NCBI GenBank assembly: GCA_029565375.1
Contig: JAKQOF010000078.1
Coordinates: forward strand, 1 to 6,424
Length of the DNA: 6,424 nucleotides
Origin: a bacterium
GTDB lineage: Bacteria > Patescibacteriota > Saccharimonadia > Saccharimonadales > Saccharimonadaceae
Direction of reading: 5' to 3'
In this document: positions 4,838-6,424 of the stretch, one piece after another
Position numbering within the stretch: the first letter of the stretch is position 1
Layout of the letters: each line of letters opens with the position of its first letter
The notes under the pieces: model-generated
Databases searched by the model: none
Told to the model about the DNA's origin: nothing
Seen by the model: only the letters and a program-made list of their open reading frames with translations
Translations under genes and position numbers: made by a program

Positions 4838-6424
4838 TTACCCCTTCGGCTGTATTTTTAAATAATTTATCATCCAGTTTGATAGATCGGTAAAGATCGG
4901 CATAGCGTCACGCGCACCCTGCATCAACTTATCCTTACCAGACACTTGTACCATTATGACATACTCTGACGTATCGCTACCACCATATCCTAAGTACGTT
5001 CCGACTGTTTCGCGATCACTATACTGACCGTTAATGATGACCTGTGACGTACCTGTTTTACCACCCACATAGTAGCCTGGCTTATCTGCACTCGGGAACG
5101 AGCTAACGCGTGCAATATGTGTCATCTCACGAATCTGATTCGAAGTCGACGCGCTCACAACACCTTTTTCAAGCGGCTGTGGTGCGGCATCAGGCTTATA
5201 GTCACCGTTTTGATCGATAGTACCATTTAAAATCGTGGGTTTGTAGTAGTTACCACCATTAATAATCGAGCTAAAACCTGCCGTCACCTGAATCATCGTC
5301 GCATCCAAGCCTTGCCCAAATGCCATGTTCGAATAACGAACAGCATTGCCGTCCGCATCGTCAGGTGAAATCACTGTTCCTTTTGCCTCATTATCTAGTT
5401 CGATGCCTGTTCGTTGACCCAGACGGAACCGATCATGGAAGTAGTTGTACATGATGTCACGCGCTGATTTTGTAATTTGTTTGCCGTCACCAAGTCGCTG
5501 AGCCACAGTCACAAACCCAGTGTTAAGTGACCACGTCAGTGCGGTCTGAAAGGTAATAATACCCGTTTTGCCCTTTGTCGCGTTGGTGATTGTTCTGTCA
5601 TCAACAGTGATATAATCCGTGTTATTAAAGGTATCGTCTGCCTTGACAACACCTTTATCGATGCCTGTCGCCATCGTAAAGGTCTTCACATCTGATCCTG
5701 GCTCATATGGTGCAGAGATAGTGTCGTTATTAAAAGCAGCTGCATCCTCGACTTTATTAAACTCAGCCGGCTTGTATGTCGGCAGGTTTGCCATAGCAAG
5801 CACCTTACCTGTCTGTGGATTCATCACCAAGACACTCCCCTTCGTTGCACCTGTTCGTGCCAGTCCAGCTGCCAGTGCTTGCTCAGTATAGGACTGTACG
5901 TTGCGATCAATACTAAGAACAATGTTGTCGCCATTCACCGCAGGGGTATTAATATTGCGATTGCCAATCGTCAGTGGCACATCAGCAACGTCAACAACTG
6001 ATTGCAAAAGCCCTTTTGTCCCCTTCAAGCGGTCATTTAACGCGCTCTCGACGCCGTATGTTCCCTTACCTTCAAAGTTTACAAAGCCAAGTACCTGAGC
6101 GGCCAATGCGCCTTCTGGATAGACACGCTGCGTCTCTTTTTGAAAACTAATACCACGCAAACTCTCTGCCTTAATCTTCTCTGCTTGTACACGCGATACC
6201 TTGGTTGCAAGTACCTGATAGCGCGTCTCTTTTTTTGCGAGCAGACCATCAAGCTCAGAGCGTGCGTTCCCACCAGCGATACGACGAACAACGTCAATGA
6301 TCTTGCTGTGATCGCTCGTCTCGATAATTTGCGGATCAGCAAACACCGTATATACCGTCTCGTTCATCACCAGTTGCACCGGCTTATCACCGTCAAGTGC
6401 ATAAATAACTCCACGCTCGGCAGG
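4838..6424 (-). CDS. ftsI: Septal peptidoglycan transpeptidase FtsI (class B PBP, PBP2/PBP3 type), 5'-partial
   Basis: This is the D,D-transpeptidase that cross-links septal peptidoglycan outside the membrane, partnering FtsW. The frame is open to the right edge, giving 528 visible residues; a GTG at 6379 is internal and not a start. The visible protein begins with PAERGVIYALDG, the class B RGxI motif that normally follows the membrane anchor, so the cytoplasmic tail and single TM helix (perhaps 40-60 residues) lie outside the window. A dimerisation/pedestal domain follows (RVYPEGALAAQVLGFV at about 100-115). The transpeptidase domain carries all three catalytic motifs: SxxK as EPGSDVK (Ser at 5693-5695), SxN as SLN (about 5522-5530), and KTGTS (Lys at 5057-5059). 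The conserved YSNMAFGQG segment is also present. It ends at NYLKIQPKG with no PASTA repeats. The TAA stop lies 3 bases before the mraY ATG. Family assignment is secure; FtsI rather than an elongation PBP2 is inferred from the operon. Confidence 0.93.
   Translation of the reverse strand, partial: PAERGVIYALDGDKPVQLVMNETVYTVFADPQIIETSDHSKIIDVVRRIAGGNARSELDGLLAKKETRYQVLATKVSRVQAEKIKAESLRGISFQKETQRVYPEGALAAQVLGFVNFEGKGTYGVESALNDRLKGTKGLLQSVVDVADVPLTIGNRNINTPAVNGDNIVLSIDRNVQSYTEQALAAGLARTGATKGSVLVMNPQTGKVLAMANLPTYKPAEFNKVEDAAAFNNDTISAPYEPGSDVKTFTMATGIDKGVVKADDTFNNTDYITVDDRTITNATKGKTGIITFQTALTWSLNTGFVTVAQRLGDGKQITKSARDIMYNYFHDRFRLGQRTGIELDNEAKGTVISPDDADGNAVRYSNMAFGQGLDATMIQVTAGFSSIINGGNYYKPTILNGTIDQNGDYKPDAAPQPLEKGVVSASTSNQIREMTHIARVSSFPSADKPGYYVGGKTGTSQVIINGQYSDRETVGTYLGYGGSDTSEYVIMVQVSGKDKLMQGARDAMPIFTDLSNWMINYLKIQPKG
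4841..4847 (-). promoter_or_regulatory. Ribosome binding site of mraY
   Basis: GAAGGGG on the minus strand lies within the last codons of ftsI, 6 bases before the mraY ATG. The ribosome finishing ftsI would cover it, which suggests coupled translation. Confidence 0.7.

Noticed and set aside
6079..6342. Minus-strand frame of 87 residues inside ftsI
   Set aside because: It is an out-of-frame shadow of the ftsI pedestal region, Arg-rich, without a ribosome site or motif.

Overview
This window is a leftward (minus-strand) division and cell-wall (dcw) operon fragment. In transcription order it reads ftsI (class B penicillin-binding protein, 5' end beyond the right edge), mraY, ftsW, murG and ftsQ-like. 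A roughly 440-base AT-rich stretch without a credible gene follows at the left edge. All five reading frames are intact under the standard bacterial code, with no in-frame UGA that would suggest a Gracilibacteria/SR1-type recoded genome. The likely source is a member of the Candidate Phyla Radiation (Patescibacteria), plausibly Candidatus Saccharibacteria (TM7). This is inferred from the stripped-down gene order, moderate GC content and the protein flavour (MurG acceptor loop HDSDAHPG, FtsW loop YLPEAINDSVFAI, MraY IPTMAG). It was not tested by any search.

Layout: 4838-6424 FtsI; 3-base gap; 3800-4834 MraY; 1-base gap; 2491-3798 FtsW; 65-base overlap; 1404-2555 MurG; 23-base gap; 439-1380 FtsQ-like; 1-438 non-coding. 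Shine-Dalgarno sequences sit inside the preceding gene for mraY, ftsW and murG (the last is a strong AAAGGAGG). ftsQ lacks one and instead has a TATAAT hexamer 15 bases before its ATG. The non-coding end holds a weak hairpin plus T-tracts after ftsQ, an 11-bp tandem repeat, an 11-bp dispersed repeat, one perfect DnaA-box consensus and two small dyads.

How the genes work together: MraY makes lipid I on the inner face of the membrane and MurG converts it to lipid II. FtsW polymerises flipped lipid II into glycan at the septum and FtsI cross-links it. FtsQ is the bitopic scaffold linking the early and late divisome. The set therefore covers the membrane steps of septal peptidoglycan synthesis. 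The cytoplasmic Mur ligases that usually interleave with these genes (murE, murF, murD, murC) are absent from between them.

I see no mobile element, CRISPR array, tRNA or rRNA, and no convincing new system. The most interesting points are the overprinting of the FtsW tail on the MurG glycine loop, the possible near-leaderless ftsQ promoter, a cysteine pair in an FtsW external loop, and the DnaA box and repeats in the non-coding end.
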